DNA of 64,000 nt from Streptomyces griseoaurantiacus. Lineage in GTDB: Bacteria; Actinomycetota; Actinomycetes; Streptomycetales; Streptomycetaceae. Below the pieces are notes generated by a model, which did no database searches, was not told where the DNA came from, and saw nothing but the letters and a program-made list of their open reading frames with translations. This document shows, one piece after another, positions 1-9,446 of this stretch. Each line of letters opens with the position of its first letter. Within the stretch, counting starts at the first letter, position 1. A program made the position numbers and the translations under genes. Location of the stretch: assembly GCA_014656015.1 (NCBI GenBank), contig BNBP01000003.1, positions 171,597 through 235,596 on the forward strand. The letters run 5' to 3'.

Positions 1-894
1 GCCCACACCACCGTGCCGCTCCAGCTCGGGGCGGACGGTCACCTCAACGGCTGGCCGGTGCTGATCTTCGTCCTCGGGGCGCTGCTCACCCTCGCGCTGA
101 TCGTGCGCAAGGTGCCCGGCGCGATCCTGATCTCGATCGTCGCGATGACCGTGCTCGCGCTGATCGTCAACGCCACCGCCACGATCCCCTCCTGGGGCCT
201 GACCACCCCGAAGTGGCCCGGTAACCCGGTGGCCACCCCCGACTTCGGGCTGCTCGGCAAGGTCAGCCTGTTCGGCGGCTTCGACAAGGTCGGCGTGCTG
301 ACCGGCGTCCTGTTCGTCTTCACCGTGCTGCTGTCGTGCTTCTTCGACGCGATGGGCACGATCATGGGCATCGGCGACGAGGCCAAACTGACCGACGCCG
401 AGGGCCAGATGCCCGGCATCAACAAGGTCCTCTTCGTGGACGGCATCGCGGTCGCCGCGGGCGGCGCCAGCTCCTCCTCGGCCACCACCTGCTTCGTGGA
501 GTCCACGGCGGGCGTCGGCGAGGGCGCGCGCACCGGCTTCGCCAACGTCGTCACCGGCCTGCTCTTCGCGGCCGCGCTCTTCCTCACCCCGGTCGCCACG
601 ATGGTGCCGTCCCAGGCGGCCACCCCCGCGCTGGTCGCGGTGGGCTTCCTGATCCTGTCCCACTCGATCCGGGACATCGACTGGGCGGACTACACGATCG
701 CCATCCCGGCCTTCGTGACGATGCTGATGATGCCGTTCACGTACTCCATCACCAACGGCATCGGCATGGGCTTCCTCACCTTCGTGGTGCTGCGCCTGGC
801 CGCGGGCCGGGGCCGTGAGGTGCCGGTGGCGCTGTACGTGGTCGCGGCGGTCTTCGGCTTCTACTACCTGATGCCGGCGCTGGGTCTGACCTGA
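1..894 (+). CDS. NCS2/AzgA-family purine permease, C-terminal part (5' end outside window)
   Basis: The reading frame is open from the first base, so this is the C-terminal ~297 residues of a longer membrane protein. It is almost entirely hydrophobic helices. A central segment rich in Ser/Thr (ASSSSATTCFVESTAGVGEG, about residues 155-174 of the visible part) matches the conserved substrate/cation region of AzgA-type nucleobase permeases, which import hypoxanthine, guanine or adenine with protons. Family membership is firm. The exact purine cannot be read from the sequence. The stop overlaps the convergent small gene that follows by 31 bp. No terminator-like hairpin is obvious between the two. 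Confidence 0.85.
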   Translation, partial: AHTTVPLQLGADGHLNGWPVLIFVLGALLTLALIVRKVPGAILISIVAMTVLALIVNATATIPSWGLTTPKWPGNPVATPDFGLLGKVSLFGGFDKVGVLTGVLFVFTVLLSCFFDAMGTIMGIGDEAKLTDAEGQMPGINKVLFVDGIAVAAGGASSSSATTCFVESTAGVGEGARTGFANVVTGLLFAAALFLTPVATMVPSQAATPALVAVGFLILSHSIRDIDWADYTIAIPAFVTMLMMPFTYSITNGIGMGFLTFVVLRLAAGRGREVPVALYVVAAVFGFYYLMPALGLT

Positions 895-1133
895 TCGCCC
901 GGCGGCTCGCCCGCCGTCTCGCGGGGCCCGGCCACGCCGGGGTCCCCCGCCTCCCCGTAGAACTCCTCCGTCCTCTCGACAGCGGCCTGGAACCGCTCGT
1001 CGAAGTCGTCGCGAACGAGCGTCCGGACCACGTAGTCCTGGACGCTCATTCCTCTTTTGGCCGCCCGGCGCCGGAGCCGATCGAGCAGTTCCCCGTCGAT
1101 GCGCAGGCTGAGCACGCTGGTCCCCATGGCCAC
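864..1133 (-). CDS. Ribbon-helix-helix (CopG/antitoxin-like) small protein
   Basis: An 89-residue protein. Residues ~5-45 have the alternating beta strand (SVLSLRIDGELLDRLRRRA) followed by two helices, the ribbon-helix-helix fold of CopG/MetJ-type DNA-binding proteins and many antitoxins. The C-terminal half is acidic, then Gly/Pro-rich and probably disordered. The start may be GTG at 1133 or ATG at 1127; neither has a clear Shine-Dalgarno. No toxin gene (PIN, RelE, Fic) lies beside it, so it is either an orphan antitoxin-like repressor or a stand-alone regulator. It overlaps the 3' end of the permease gene on the other strand. Confidence 0.65.
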   Translation of the reverse strand: MAMGTSVLSLRIDGELLDRLRRRAAKRGMSVQDYVVRTLVRDDFDERFQAAVERTEEFYGEAGDPGVAGPRETAGEPPGDQVRPSAGIR

Positions 1134-1299
1134 GAGGGTGGCCGGATCCGTGGGGGTGGTGGAAGGTTTTTTGCTCCCATGTCACTCGTACGGGTGATTC
1201 GTCTCGTTCTGTTGTTTTGGCGCGGGGAGGGTGTGCGTGCGCGCCCTCGGGCCGACAGTGGCCGGAGTCACCCCGCCGGGGGTGCGCGAGGGTGGTCTT

Positions 1300-1323
1300 T
1301 AGCGAAAGTAATGAGTTACGCTA
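1300..1323. promoter_or_regulatory. Dyad just upstream of the MarR gene, probable autoregulatory operator
   Basis: TAGCG and CGCTA arms enclose a 14-bp AT-rich centre that itself contains GTAA-TGAG-TTAC. The element ends six bases before the ATG at 1330. A bound MarR dimer there would block transcription or initiation. The surrounding DNA is much more GC-rich. Inference from position and symmetry only. Confidence 0.45.
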
Positions 1324-1329
1324 ACGAGC

Positions 1330-1767
1330 ATGCCTGACCTCACCCAGGGCGACGACGCCGCCGCCGTGAGCGCCCTGCGCTCTTCCGTGATGCGCCTCTC
1401 GCGCCGACTCAAGCACCAGCGGGTCGACGAGTCGCTGAGCCCCACCGAGATGTCGGTGCTCGGCACCCTCGCACTGTGCGGTTCGGCCACCCCCGGCGAA
1501 CTGGCCCGCAAGGAGCACGTCCAGCCGCCGTCGATGACCCGCATCGTCGCCCTGCTGGAGACGAAGGGGCTGGTCAGCCTGGAGCCGCACCCCGAGGACC
1601 GCCGCCAGAAGGTCGTCAGGCAGACCGAACGGGCCACCGTCATGCTCGAGGAGAGCCGGCGCAAGCGGAACGCCTTCCTCGCCCACCTGATCGAGGGCCT
1701 CGACGAGGAGGAATGGGCGAGACTCCGCGCGGCCGCCCCCGTCCTGGAGAAGCTCGCCCACCTGTGA
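1330..1767 (+). CDS. MarR-family transcriptional regulator
   Basis: 145 residues with the winged helix-turn-helix at about 50-98 (ELARKEHVQPPSMTRIVALL recognition region, then a DRRQK wing). Flanking helices form the dimerisation domain, which is the usual MarR length and order. It lies directly upstream of an MFS exporter on the same strand, the classic MarR/efflux arrangement, so it probably represses itself and the transporter until a phenolic or other small ligand binds. A dyad overlaps its promoter region. The ligand is unknown. Confidence 0.88.
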   Translation: MPDLTQGDDAAAVSALRSSVMRLSRRLKHQRVDESLSPTEMSVLGTLALCGSATPGELARKEHVQPPSMTRIVALLETKGLVSLEPHPEDRRQKVVRQTERATVMLEESRRKRNAFLAHLIEGLDEEEWARLRAAAPVLEKLAHL

Positions 1768-1873
1768 GCCTCCCCGAGCGGCGACCGGCCCCCGCTCCCC
1801 GCACCGTCCCCGATCCGCGCCCCACCCCCCGTGCCCCCAGTAACCGTCGCCGCGCCCGAGGAGGCGAGCCCAT

Positions 1874-3226
1874 TTGAGTTCGGGACCCGGAGCAGACTCC
1901 GCCCCCGCACCAGCCGCCCACGACACCACCCCGCCCCCCTCGCACAACGCCGCCGCGCCCCGCAAGGCGTCCATGTTCAGCTCGCTGCGCATCCGCAACT
2001 ACCGCCTGTTCTTCCTGGGCCAGGTCGTCTCCAACACCGGCACCTGGATGCAGCGCATCGCCCAGGACTGGCTGGTGCTCAGCCTCACCGGCTCCTCCAC
2101 CGCCGTCGGCGTGACCTCCGCCCTGCAGTTCCTGCCGATGCTGCTCTTCGGCCTGTACGGCGGCGTCCTCGTCGACCGGCTGCCCAAGCGGCCCACCCTG
2201 CTGCTCACCCAGTCCGCGATGGGCCTCGCCGGACTGGCCCTCGCCGTGCTCACCCTCTCCGGGCACGTCCAGGTGTGGCACGTGTACCTGGCCGCCTTCG
2301 CCGTCGGACTCGCCACGGTGATGGACAACCCGGCCCGGCAGACCTTCGTGCCCGAGATGGTCGGCCCGCACCAGCTCCAGAACGCCATCAGCCTCAACTC
2401 CGCCAACTTCCAGTCCGCCCGGCTGGTCGGCCCGGCCGTCGCCGGCGTGCTGATCACCGGGGTCGGCACCGGCTGGGCGTTCCTGCTCAACGGCGTCTCC
2501 TTCCTCGCGCCGATCGCCGGCCTGCTCCTCATGCGCTCCCGCGAGCTGCACGAGATCCGGCGCGCGCCGCGCGGCAAGGGCCAGCTCCGCGAGGGGCTGC
2601 GCTACGTCGCCGTACGGCCCGAGCTGGTCTGGCCCATCGTGCTGGTCGGCTTCATCGGCACCTTCGGCTTCAACTTCCCGGTGTGGCTCTCCGCCTACGC
2701 CGACGACGTCTTCCACGCGGGCGCCGGCGAGTACAGCCTCTTCAACACGCTGATGGCGGTCGGCTCGCTGGTCGGCGCGCTGCTCGCGGCCCGGCGCGGC
2801 ACGGCCCGCCTGCGGGTGCTGATCGCGGCCGCCCTCGGCTTCGGCGTCCTGGAGGTCCTCGCCTCCGTCGCCCCGCAACTGTGGCTCTTCGCCCTGTTCA
2901 TGGTGCCGATCGGCATCTTCGGCATGACGGTCAACGTCACCGCCAACACCTCCGTGCAGATGGCCACCGACCCCGAGATGCGCGGCCGGGTCATGGCCCT
3001 GTTCATGATGGTCTTCATGGGCGGCACGCCGGTGGGCGCGCCCCTGGTCGGCTGGGTCACCGACGCCTACGGCGCACGCGTCGGCTTCGCGGCCGGCGGG
3101 GCCGTCTCGCTGGCCGCGGCGGCCACGGTCGCCCTGCTGCTGCTCCGGGTCGGCAACCAGCGGGTACGCCTGACCTGGCAGGGCGGGCCCCGGGTACGGC
3201 TGTGCCCGAGGGGCGCGGCGGTCTGA
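1874..3226 (+). CDS. MFS transporter, EntS/DHA3-like exporter
   Basis: 450 residues. A Pro/Ala-rich 35-residue N-terminal tail is followed by MFSSLRIRNYRLFFLGQ, the typical opening of the EntS/DHA3 subgroup of the major facilitator superfamily. About twelve hydrophobic helices follow, with the loop motif GGVLVDRLPKRP between helices 2 and 3. TTG is chosen as start because a strong GAGGAGG sits about eight bases upstream. The gene is 106 bp downstream of the MarR gene. The likely role is proton-driven export of a drug, siderophore or metabolite across the plasma membrane; the substrate is not identifiable. Confidence 0.85.
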   Translation: MSSGPGADSAPAPAAHDTTPPPSHNAAAPRKASMFSSLRIRNYRLFFLGQVVSNTGTWMQRIAQDWLVLSLTGSSTAVGVTSALQFLPMLLFGLYGGVLVDRLPKRPTLLLTQSAMGLAGLALAVLTLSGHVQVWHVYLAAFAVGLATVMDNPARQTFVPEMVGPHQLQNAISLNSANFQSARLVGPAVAGVLITGVGTGWAFLLNGVSFLAPIAGLLLMRSRELHEIRRAPRGKGQLREGLRYVAVRPELVWPIVLVGFIGTFGFNFPVWLSAYADDVFHAGAGEYSLFNTLMAVGSLVGALLAARRGTARLRVLIAAALGFGVLEVLASVAPQLWLFALFMVPIGIFGMTVNVTANTSVQMATDPEMRGRVMALFMMVFMGGTPVGAPLVGWVTDAYGARVGFAAGGAVSLAAAATVALLLLRVGNQRVRLTWQGGPRVRLCPRGAAV

Positions 3227-3270
3227 GCGGTCCGCCCCGGAAGGCGGTCCCGAGGAGAGGCGGCGTCGGC

Positions 3271-3846
3271 ATGAGACTGTTCGCGGCGGTGCTGCCGCCA
3301 CAGGAGGCGGTCGAGGAACTGGCGGCGCGGGCGACGGACCTGCGGAGCCTGCCGGGCGCGGAGGCACTGCGCTGGACCGAGCGGTCCGGGTGGCACTTCA
3401 CGCTCGCGTTCTACGGGGAGGTCGAGGAGGAGACGCTGCCCGGCCTCTCGGCCCGGCTGGCCCGCGCGGCCGGCCGCGCCGCGCCCTTCCCGCTCGCCCT
3501 GCACGGCGGCGGCCGCTTCGGCGACCGGGCCCTGTGGGCGGGCGCCTCCGGCGACGTGGCCGCGCTGCGGCTGCTGGCCGGGCGGGCGGAGGCGGCGGGC
3601 CGCAGGGCGGGGGTGCCCGGTGCCCCCGGGGACGCGGGGCGGAGCTACCGGCCGCATCTCACGCTGGCGCGGAGCGGTCGGCGGGCCACCGATCTGCGCC
3701 CGTACGCGGAGGCGCTGGGCAGCTTCGAGGGGCGCGCCTGGGAGGTGCGCGCCCTCAGCCTGGTGCGCAGCCGGCTTCCCGCCTCGGGTGTCGCCGGTGA
3801 ACGCCCCCGCTACGAGACGGTGGCCCACTGGGAGCTCTCGCGCTGA
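3271..3846 (+). CDS. thpR: RNA 2',3'-cyclic phosphodiesterase (2H family)
   Basis: 191 residues with the two HxT/S signatures of 2H phosphoesterases: HFT at 42-44 and HLT at 129-131. Their histidines form the catalytic pair that opens 2',3'-cyclic phosphate on RNA ends. Length and spacing agree with the ThpR/LigT family. The ATG at 3271 has a GAGGAGAGG Shine-Dalgarno ten bases upstream. It follows the MFS gene by 44 bp on the same strand and may be co-transcribed with it, although no functional link is evident. Cytosolic. Confidence 0.85.
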   Translation: MRLFAAVLPPQEAVEELAARATDLRSLPGAEALRWTERSGWHFTLAFYGEVEEETLPGLSARLARAAGRAAPFPLALHGGGRFGDRALWAGASGDVAALRLLAGRAEAAGRRAGVPGAPGDAGRSYRPHLTLARSGRRATDLRPYAEALGSFEGRAWEVRALSLVRSRLPASGVAGERPRYETVAHWELSR

Positions 3847-3959
3847 CCCCGGGAGCGGGGACACGGGCGGGAGCGGGGAGCGGGGAGCAAGGAGTCGGGA
3901 ACGAGGCGGGAGCGGGGGCGGAACAGCTCCGCCGTCCGCCCCCCGATACCCTCGACCAC

Positions 3960-4049
3960 GTGGACCCGAAGACCCGCAACCGCATCATGGCCGTCGTACT
4001 CGTGGTGATGTTCCTCGTCGTGGCCCTGGCGGCCGCCCTGAACCAGTAG
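3960..4049 (+). CDS. 29-residue single-helix membrane mini-protein
   Basis: A GTG-initiated frame of 29 codons encodes a short polar head (MDPKTRNRIM) and one continuous hydrophobic helix (AVVLVVMFLVVALAAAL) ending in NQ. Third positions are nearly all G or C, as in real genes here. Such one-helix peptides are common and often conserved in streptomycetes but mostly uncharacterised. It could be an inner-membrane regulator or accessory subunit. It lies between thpR and a convergent aldo/keto reductase. There is no clear Shine-Dalgarno, so the call is moderate. Confidence 0.5.
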   Translation: MDPKTRNRIMAVVLVVMFLVVALAAALNQ

Positions 4050-4089
4050 GGCGCGGGCCCCCCGGGGCACGTCCCCCGCGGGGGACGCC

Positions 4090-5082
4090 TCACCAGGCGA
4101 AGGCCTCCGGCGAGGGCCCCGGGCCCGGGAAGATCTCGTCCAGCGAGGCCAGCAGCTCCTCGCTCAGCTCCAGCTCCACCGCCCGCAGCGCGGACTCGAG
4201 CTGCTCGGCCGTGCGCGGTCCGACGATCGGGCCCGTCACCCCGGGCCGGGTCAGCAGCCAGGCCAGCGCGACCTCGCCCGGGGCGAGACCGTGCTTGTCG
4301 AGCAGGTCCTCGTAGGCCTGGATCTGCGCCCGCCCGGCGGGGTCGGCGAGGGTCTCGGCGGCCCGGCCGCTCGCCCGGCGCCCGCCCTCCGCCTGCTTCT
4401 TCAGCACCCCGCCCAGCAGTCCGCCGTGCAGCGGCGACCAGGGGATGACACCGAGCCCGTAGTCCCGCGCGGCCGGGATGACCTCCATCTCGGCCCGCCG
4501 CTCGGCGAGGTTGTACAGGCACTGCTCGCTGACCAGACCGTAGGACCCGCGGCGGGCGGCGGTCTCGTTGGCCTGGGCGATCTTGTAACCGGCGAAGTTG
4601 CTCGACCCGACGTAGAGGACCTTGCCCTGCTGCACCAGGACGTCCAGCGCCTGCCAGATCTCGTCGAACGGGGTGTCCCGGTCGAGGTGGTGGAACTGGT
4701 AGAGGTCGATGTGGTCCGTCTGCAGCCGCTTCAGCGAGGCCTCCACGGCCCGCCGGATGCTCACCGCGGAGAGCTTGTCGTGATTGGGCCAGACCGGGCG
4801 GTCGTCGAGCGTCATGTCGCCGTAGACCTTGGTGGCGAGGACGGTCTTCTCGCGCCGGCCGCCGCCCTTGGCGAACCAGTTGCCGATGATCGTCTCCGTC
4901 TGGCCCTTGTTGGCGCCCCAGCCGTAGACGTTGGCGGTGTCGAAGAGGTTGATACCGGCGTCCAGCGCCGCGTCCATGATCGCGTGGCTCTCGGCCTCAC
5001 CGGTCTGCGGACCGAAGTTCATGGTCCCGAGGACCAGCCGAGCGACCTTGAGTCCCGTGCGTCCGAGCTGCGTGTACTCCAT
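4090..5082 (-). CDS. Aldo/keto reductase
   Basis: 330 residues, a complete TIM-barrel NAD(P)H-dependent carbonyl reductase. The catalytic tetrad is visible as Asp48 and Tyr53 (FDTANVYG), Lys85 (LATKVYG) and the His131/132 region (LYQFHHLD). The C-terminal phosphate-binding part GPIVGPRTAEQLESAL is also present. The ATG at 5082 begins MEYTQLGRTGLKV, the standard opening of the family. A symmetrical element 18 bp upstream suggests MerR-type control. The gene stands 73 bp downstream of the Uma2 gene on the same strand. The substrate is unknown; likely detoxification of aldehydes or ketones. Confidence 0.9.
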   Translation of the reverse strand: MEYTQLGRTGLKVARLVLGTMNFGPQTGEAESHAIMDAALDAGINLFDTANVYGWGANKGQTETIIGNWFAKGGGRREKTVLATKVYGDMTLDDRPVWPNHDKLSAVSIRRAVEASLKRLQTDHIDLYQFHHLDRDTPFDEIWQALDVLVQQGKVLYVGSSNFAGYKIAQANETAARRGSYGLVSEQCLYNLAERRAEMEVIPAARDYGLGVIPWSPLHGGLLGGVLKKQAEGGRRASGRAAETLADPAGRAQIQAYEDLLDKHGLAPGEVALAWLLTRPGVTGPIVGPRTAEQLESALRAVELELSEELLASLDEIFPGPGPSPEAFAW

Positions 5083-5099
5083 GGGACAAGCCAACGTGC

Positions 5100-5113
5100 T
5101 GGAGTGCGCTCCA
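5100..5113 (-). promoter_or_regulatory. TGGAG-N4-CTCCA dyad within a 19-bp promoter spacer, MerR-like
   Basis: On the minus strand a TTGCTT -35-like hexamer and a TGGCTT -10-like hexamer are separated by 19 bp, and the dyad fills the spacer. A long spacer with a central dyad is the hallmark of MerR-family activators such as SoxR. No merR gene is adjacent, so a distant regulator is implied. Hand-read, moderate certainty. Confidence 0.45.
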
Positions 5114-5155
5114 AGCAAGGGGGAGGCGTCCACGGAGGGACGGAGGGCGGAGGGG

Positions 5156-5746
5156 TCAGTCGCGGGGGAAGCCGTCTGTCTCGAGAGTGAGACCGAGGGG
5201 TGTGCCGGTGAGATCGAGGACGCGACCGAAGCGGACCGTGGTCTCCGTGAGGTACTCGCCGTCCTTCGGGTCGGTGTAGAGGTGGCACTTGCCCTGATAG
5301 GGGTCGGCGATGAGATAGACGGGGACCCCGGCGACCGCGTACGCGGTCTTCTTCGGCCCGTAGTCGTTCGCCGCCGTGCCCTGGGAGATGACTTCGGCGA
5401 CGAACTCGACGTCCTCGTGCCGCCAGTGTCCGGTCTCGTCCTTCCGCGCGTCCTCACTCAGTTTGGCCACGTCGGGACAGAAGCCGTTCCCGTGGCCGGG
5501 AAAGTCGATACGGACGTCGGAGAAGACCTTGACGTCCATGCCGAACCTGTCCTCAACGGCCCGGACGATCCGCCGGATGATGTGCCAGTGCGTGTCCCGC
5601 TGCGGTGTCATGTGGACGTTGCCCCCGACGATCTCGACCCTGAACTCCTCGGGGACGGGCATACGCTCCAGGCGCCCGAACAGTTCGTCCAGGCGCGTGG
5701 TGTTGTCGCTCTCGGCCATCATGATCCTGTCTTTCAGGACGGTCAT
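5156..5746 (-). CDS. Uma2-family PD-(D/E)XK nuclease-fold protein
   Basis: 196 residues. The Uma2 (DUF820) core contains the nuclease-like residues Asp92 (CPDVA), Glu118 (FVAEVIS) and Lys132/133 (YGPKKTAYAVAGVPVYLIAD). The family is greatly expanded in streptomycetes and cyanobacteria and is predicted to be a restriction-like endonuclease, but its role is unproven. ATG at 5746 is chosen over upstream frames because GGAGGA lies just before it. A second ATG lies nine codons in. No methylase or other restriction gene is near. Confidence 0.85.
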   Translation of the reverse strand: MTVLKDRIMMAESDNTTRLDELFGRLERMPVPEEFRVEIVGGNVHMTPQRDTHWHIIRRIVRAVEDRFGMDVKVFSDVRIDFPGHGNGFCPDVAKLSEDARKDETGHWRHEDVEFVAEVISQGTAANDYGPKKTAYAVAGVPVYLIADPYQGKCHLYTDPKDGEYLTETTVRFGRVLDLTGTPLGLTLETDGFPRD

Positions 5747-5866
5747 CGTGGCGCTCCTCCCCGGCCGCCCCCGGACGGACACGGCCGCGCGGTTCAACGA
5801 TACGCACGGCACCGGGGGCACGGGGGGATCGCATATGCCCCGCGAATGTGCGAGTACCGCCCGCGC

Positions 5867-6547
5867 TCAGGCCCCGGCGGTGTACTCGCCGCCCCAGCCC
5901 CAGGCCTGGTGCATCGCCTCCGCGAAGGCCGCCGCCAGTTTGTGTTCGCCGGAGGCGTTGGGGTGGGTGCCGTCGTAGGTGTCGAGGGCGAGGTCGTAGG
6001 ACTCGGGGACGGAGGCGAGGAGCAGCGGTGAGGCGGGCTCGTCGAGGTCGGCGACGGTCTTGGCGAGCAGCTCGTTGAAACGGACGACCTCCGCGGCGAA
6101 GGCCGCGTCGTTCTCGGCGCGGACGTTGGGTATCACCGGGAGCAGCACCATCCGCACCCCCGGCCGGGCCTCCCGCGCCCGGGTCACGAAGCGGACCGTG
6201 TTCTCGGCCGTCTGCTCGGCGTCGGTGTAGAAGCCGAGGTCGATCAGGCCGAGGGAGACGAGGAGCACGTCGGCTTCGGTCTCGCGGACCGCCTCGCCTA
6301 TCAGCGGGGCCAGGTGCTGCCAGCCCTCGCCCCAGCCGGCCAGGTGGGCGCGGGGGAAGGCGGGCTCGGCGTACGCGTGGGAGACGGGCGCGTCCCGCGT
6401 CTTGTCGTACAGCGCCTCGCGCGGTCCGACCAGCGCGCAGGGGCCGTCGAAGGTGTCCCGCAGGTGCTGCCACAGCCGATAGCGCCAGGTGTGCTCGCCC
6501 GCGCTGCCGATGGTCATGGAGTCGCCGACGGGCATGAACCTGAGCAT
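5867..6547 (-). CDS. SGNH/GDSL-family hydrolase
   Basis: 226 residues. Block I is MPVGDSMTIG with the nucleophile Ser10, and block V is DGTHPNASG with Asp192 and His195, giving the complete Ser-Asp-His set of SGNH esterases. No signal peptide is present if translation starts at 6547, where the family sequence begins, so the enzyme is probably cytosolic. The oxyanion blocks between are less canonical (LVSLGLIDLGF in place of the usual GxND). It probably acts on acetyl or acyl esters of a sugar or lipid. Confidence 0.8.
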   Translation of the reverse strand: MLRFMPVGDSMTIGSAGEHTWRYRLWQHLRDTFDGPCALVGPREALYDKTRDAPVSHAYAEPAFPRAHLAGWGEGWQHLAPLIGEAVRETEADVLLVSLGLIDLGFYTDAEQTAENTVRFVTRAREARPGVRMVLLPVIPNVRAENDAAFAAEVVRFNELLAKTVADLDEPASPLLLASVPESYDLALDTYDGTHPNASGEHKLAAAFAEAMHQAWGWGGEYTAGA

Positions 6548-6727
6548 GCGCTCATTTTGGCCGACGGGGGCCGTCGCGCGGAACGCCGGGTGGTCCGGCG
6601 GAGCATGTGAGACCGGCCACCCGCGGCTCTCCTCGGCGGGGGCCGGGGACGTGCCGCCGGTGCGGCCGGTGAGGGCCGGGGCGACCACCCGGCGTGAAGT
6701 GCCGGGCGGGATGGCAGGCTTGGCGGT

Positions 6728-7720
6728 ATGCGCCGACCGTTCGCCCTCCTCGCCGGGGCCCTGCTCGCGGGTGCCCTCGCCGCGCCCGCCGCCTCCGCCT
6801 CGCCCGCCGCGGACGGCGACGCGAGCTTCCGCATCAAGGACCCGCGCATCACCGAGTCCAGCGGGCTGGCCGCCTCACGCCTGCACAAGGGCGTCTACTG
6901 GACGCACAACGACAGCGACGACGGGCCGTACCTCTACGCCGTCGACAGCGCGACGGGGAAGACCCTCGCCCGGATCACGCTCAGCGGCATCGGCACCCCG
7001 CGCGACGTCGAGGCGATCTCGATCGGGCCGGACGGCCGGATCTACGTCGGTGACATCGGGGACAACCTCGACGGCTCCTGGCCGTACGTGTGGATCTACG
7101 CGCTGCCCGAGCCGAAGAAGCTCGTCGACCGGACCGTGCGGGCCACGCAGTACGTCGTGAAGTACTCCGACGGGGCGCGGAACGCCGAGTCGATGGTGGT
7201 GGACCCGAAGAGCGGGCGCGTCTACATCATCGACAAGAAGGAGGACGGCGGCCATCTGTACGAGGGCCCGGCCCGGTTGTCCACCGGGGGCAGCAACGTC
7301 TTCGAGCCGGTCGCGGACGTGGACCTGTGGGCCACCGACGCCGCCCTCTCCCCGGACGGCAGGCAGCTCGCCGTGCGCGGGTACTTCGGCGGCGTCCTCT
7401 ACGACTGGAAGGGCGGAAGGATCAAGCGGGTCGGCAGGCTGAACGTGCCGCTCCAGGGTCAGGGCGAGTCCGTCACGTACAGCGCCGACGGCACGAAACT
7501 GATGTTCGGCTCGGAGGGCTCCGACAGCCCGGTCACGGCGCAGGACGCGCCGGGGAAGGGCTCCTCCTCGTCCTCCTCGTCCTCCGGCGGGGGCGGCGGG
7601 CGGGCTTCGGGGGACGAGGACGGACCGGTGAGCGGACAGAATCTGAAGGTCGGCGCCGGTGCCCTGATCGTCCTGGCGGCCGGCTTCCTCGGGCTGCGGA
7701 GGCTGCGCGGACGGCGGTGA
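6728..7720 (+). CDS. Secreted, C-terminally membrane-anchored propeller-like protein
   Basis: 330 residues. A signal peptide (charged MRRP, hydrophobic core, AxA-type cleavage near residue 27) precedes a beta-rich domain with repeated YxYAVDSATGKTL, DGRIYVGDIGDN and SGRVYIIDKKE units, resembling a beta-propeller. A Ser/Gly-rich linker (about 275-300) leads to one C-terminal helix and an RRLRGRR tail, which would hold the protein in the membrane facing outward. There is no LPXTG sortase motif. Its function is unknown. It lies just upstream of a cellulase gene, with a gap of 136 bp that carries that gene's own operator. Confidence 0.75.
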   Translation: MRRPFALLAGALLAGALAAPAASASPAADGDASFRIKDPRITESSGLAASRLHKGVYWTHNDSDDGPYLYAVDSATGKTLARITLSGIGTPRDVEAISIGPDGRIYVGDIGDNLDGSWPYVWIYALPEPKKLVDRTVRATQYVVKYSDGARNAESMVVDPKSGRVYIIDKKEDGGHLYEGPARLSTGGSNVFEPVADVDLWATDAALSPDGRQLAVRGYFGGVLYDWKGGRIKRVGRLNVPLQGQGESVTYSADGTKLMFGSEGSDSPVTAQDAPGKGSSSSSSSSGGGGGRASGDEDGPVSGQNLKVGAGALIVLAAGFLGLRRLRGRR

Positions 7721-7787
7721 CGGGCCGCCGCCCGCGAGGCGGGTGTGCCGGGTGTCTTGACGGGGGAGGCGTTCCTGGTTTCCATGA

Positions 7788-9407
<1,620 letters not shown>

Positions 9408-9420
9408 GAAGGGCCGATGA

Positions 9421-9445
9421 GGGGCGCCCGGGAGCCGGGCGCCCC
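9421..9445. terminator. Bidirectional hairpin terminator
   Basis: A perfect 10-bp GC stem (GGGGCGCCCG with CGGGCGCCCC) with a 5-base loop lies between the converging cellulase and SnoaL-like genes. It is placed to end both transcripts. A short TT follows on the plus side; long U tracts are rarely present in this group. Confidence 0.8.
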
Positions 9446-9446
9446 T

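Noticed and set aside
1640..3367. Long antisense frame opposite the MFS gene
   Set aside because: It mirrors the GC3 bias of the true gene on the other strand, gives a Gly/Arg/Ala/His-rich product with no domain, and has no start signal.
6728..7720. Sortase-anchored cell-wall protein
   Set aside because: The C terminus has a helix and basic tail but no LPXTG or LAXTG motif before it, so a membrane anchor is the better reading.
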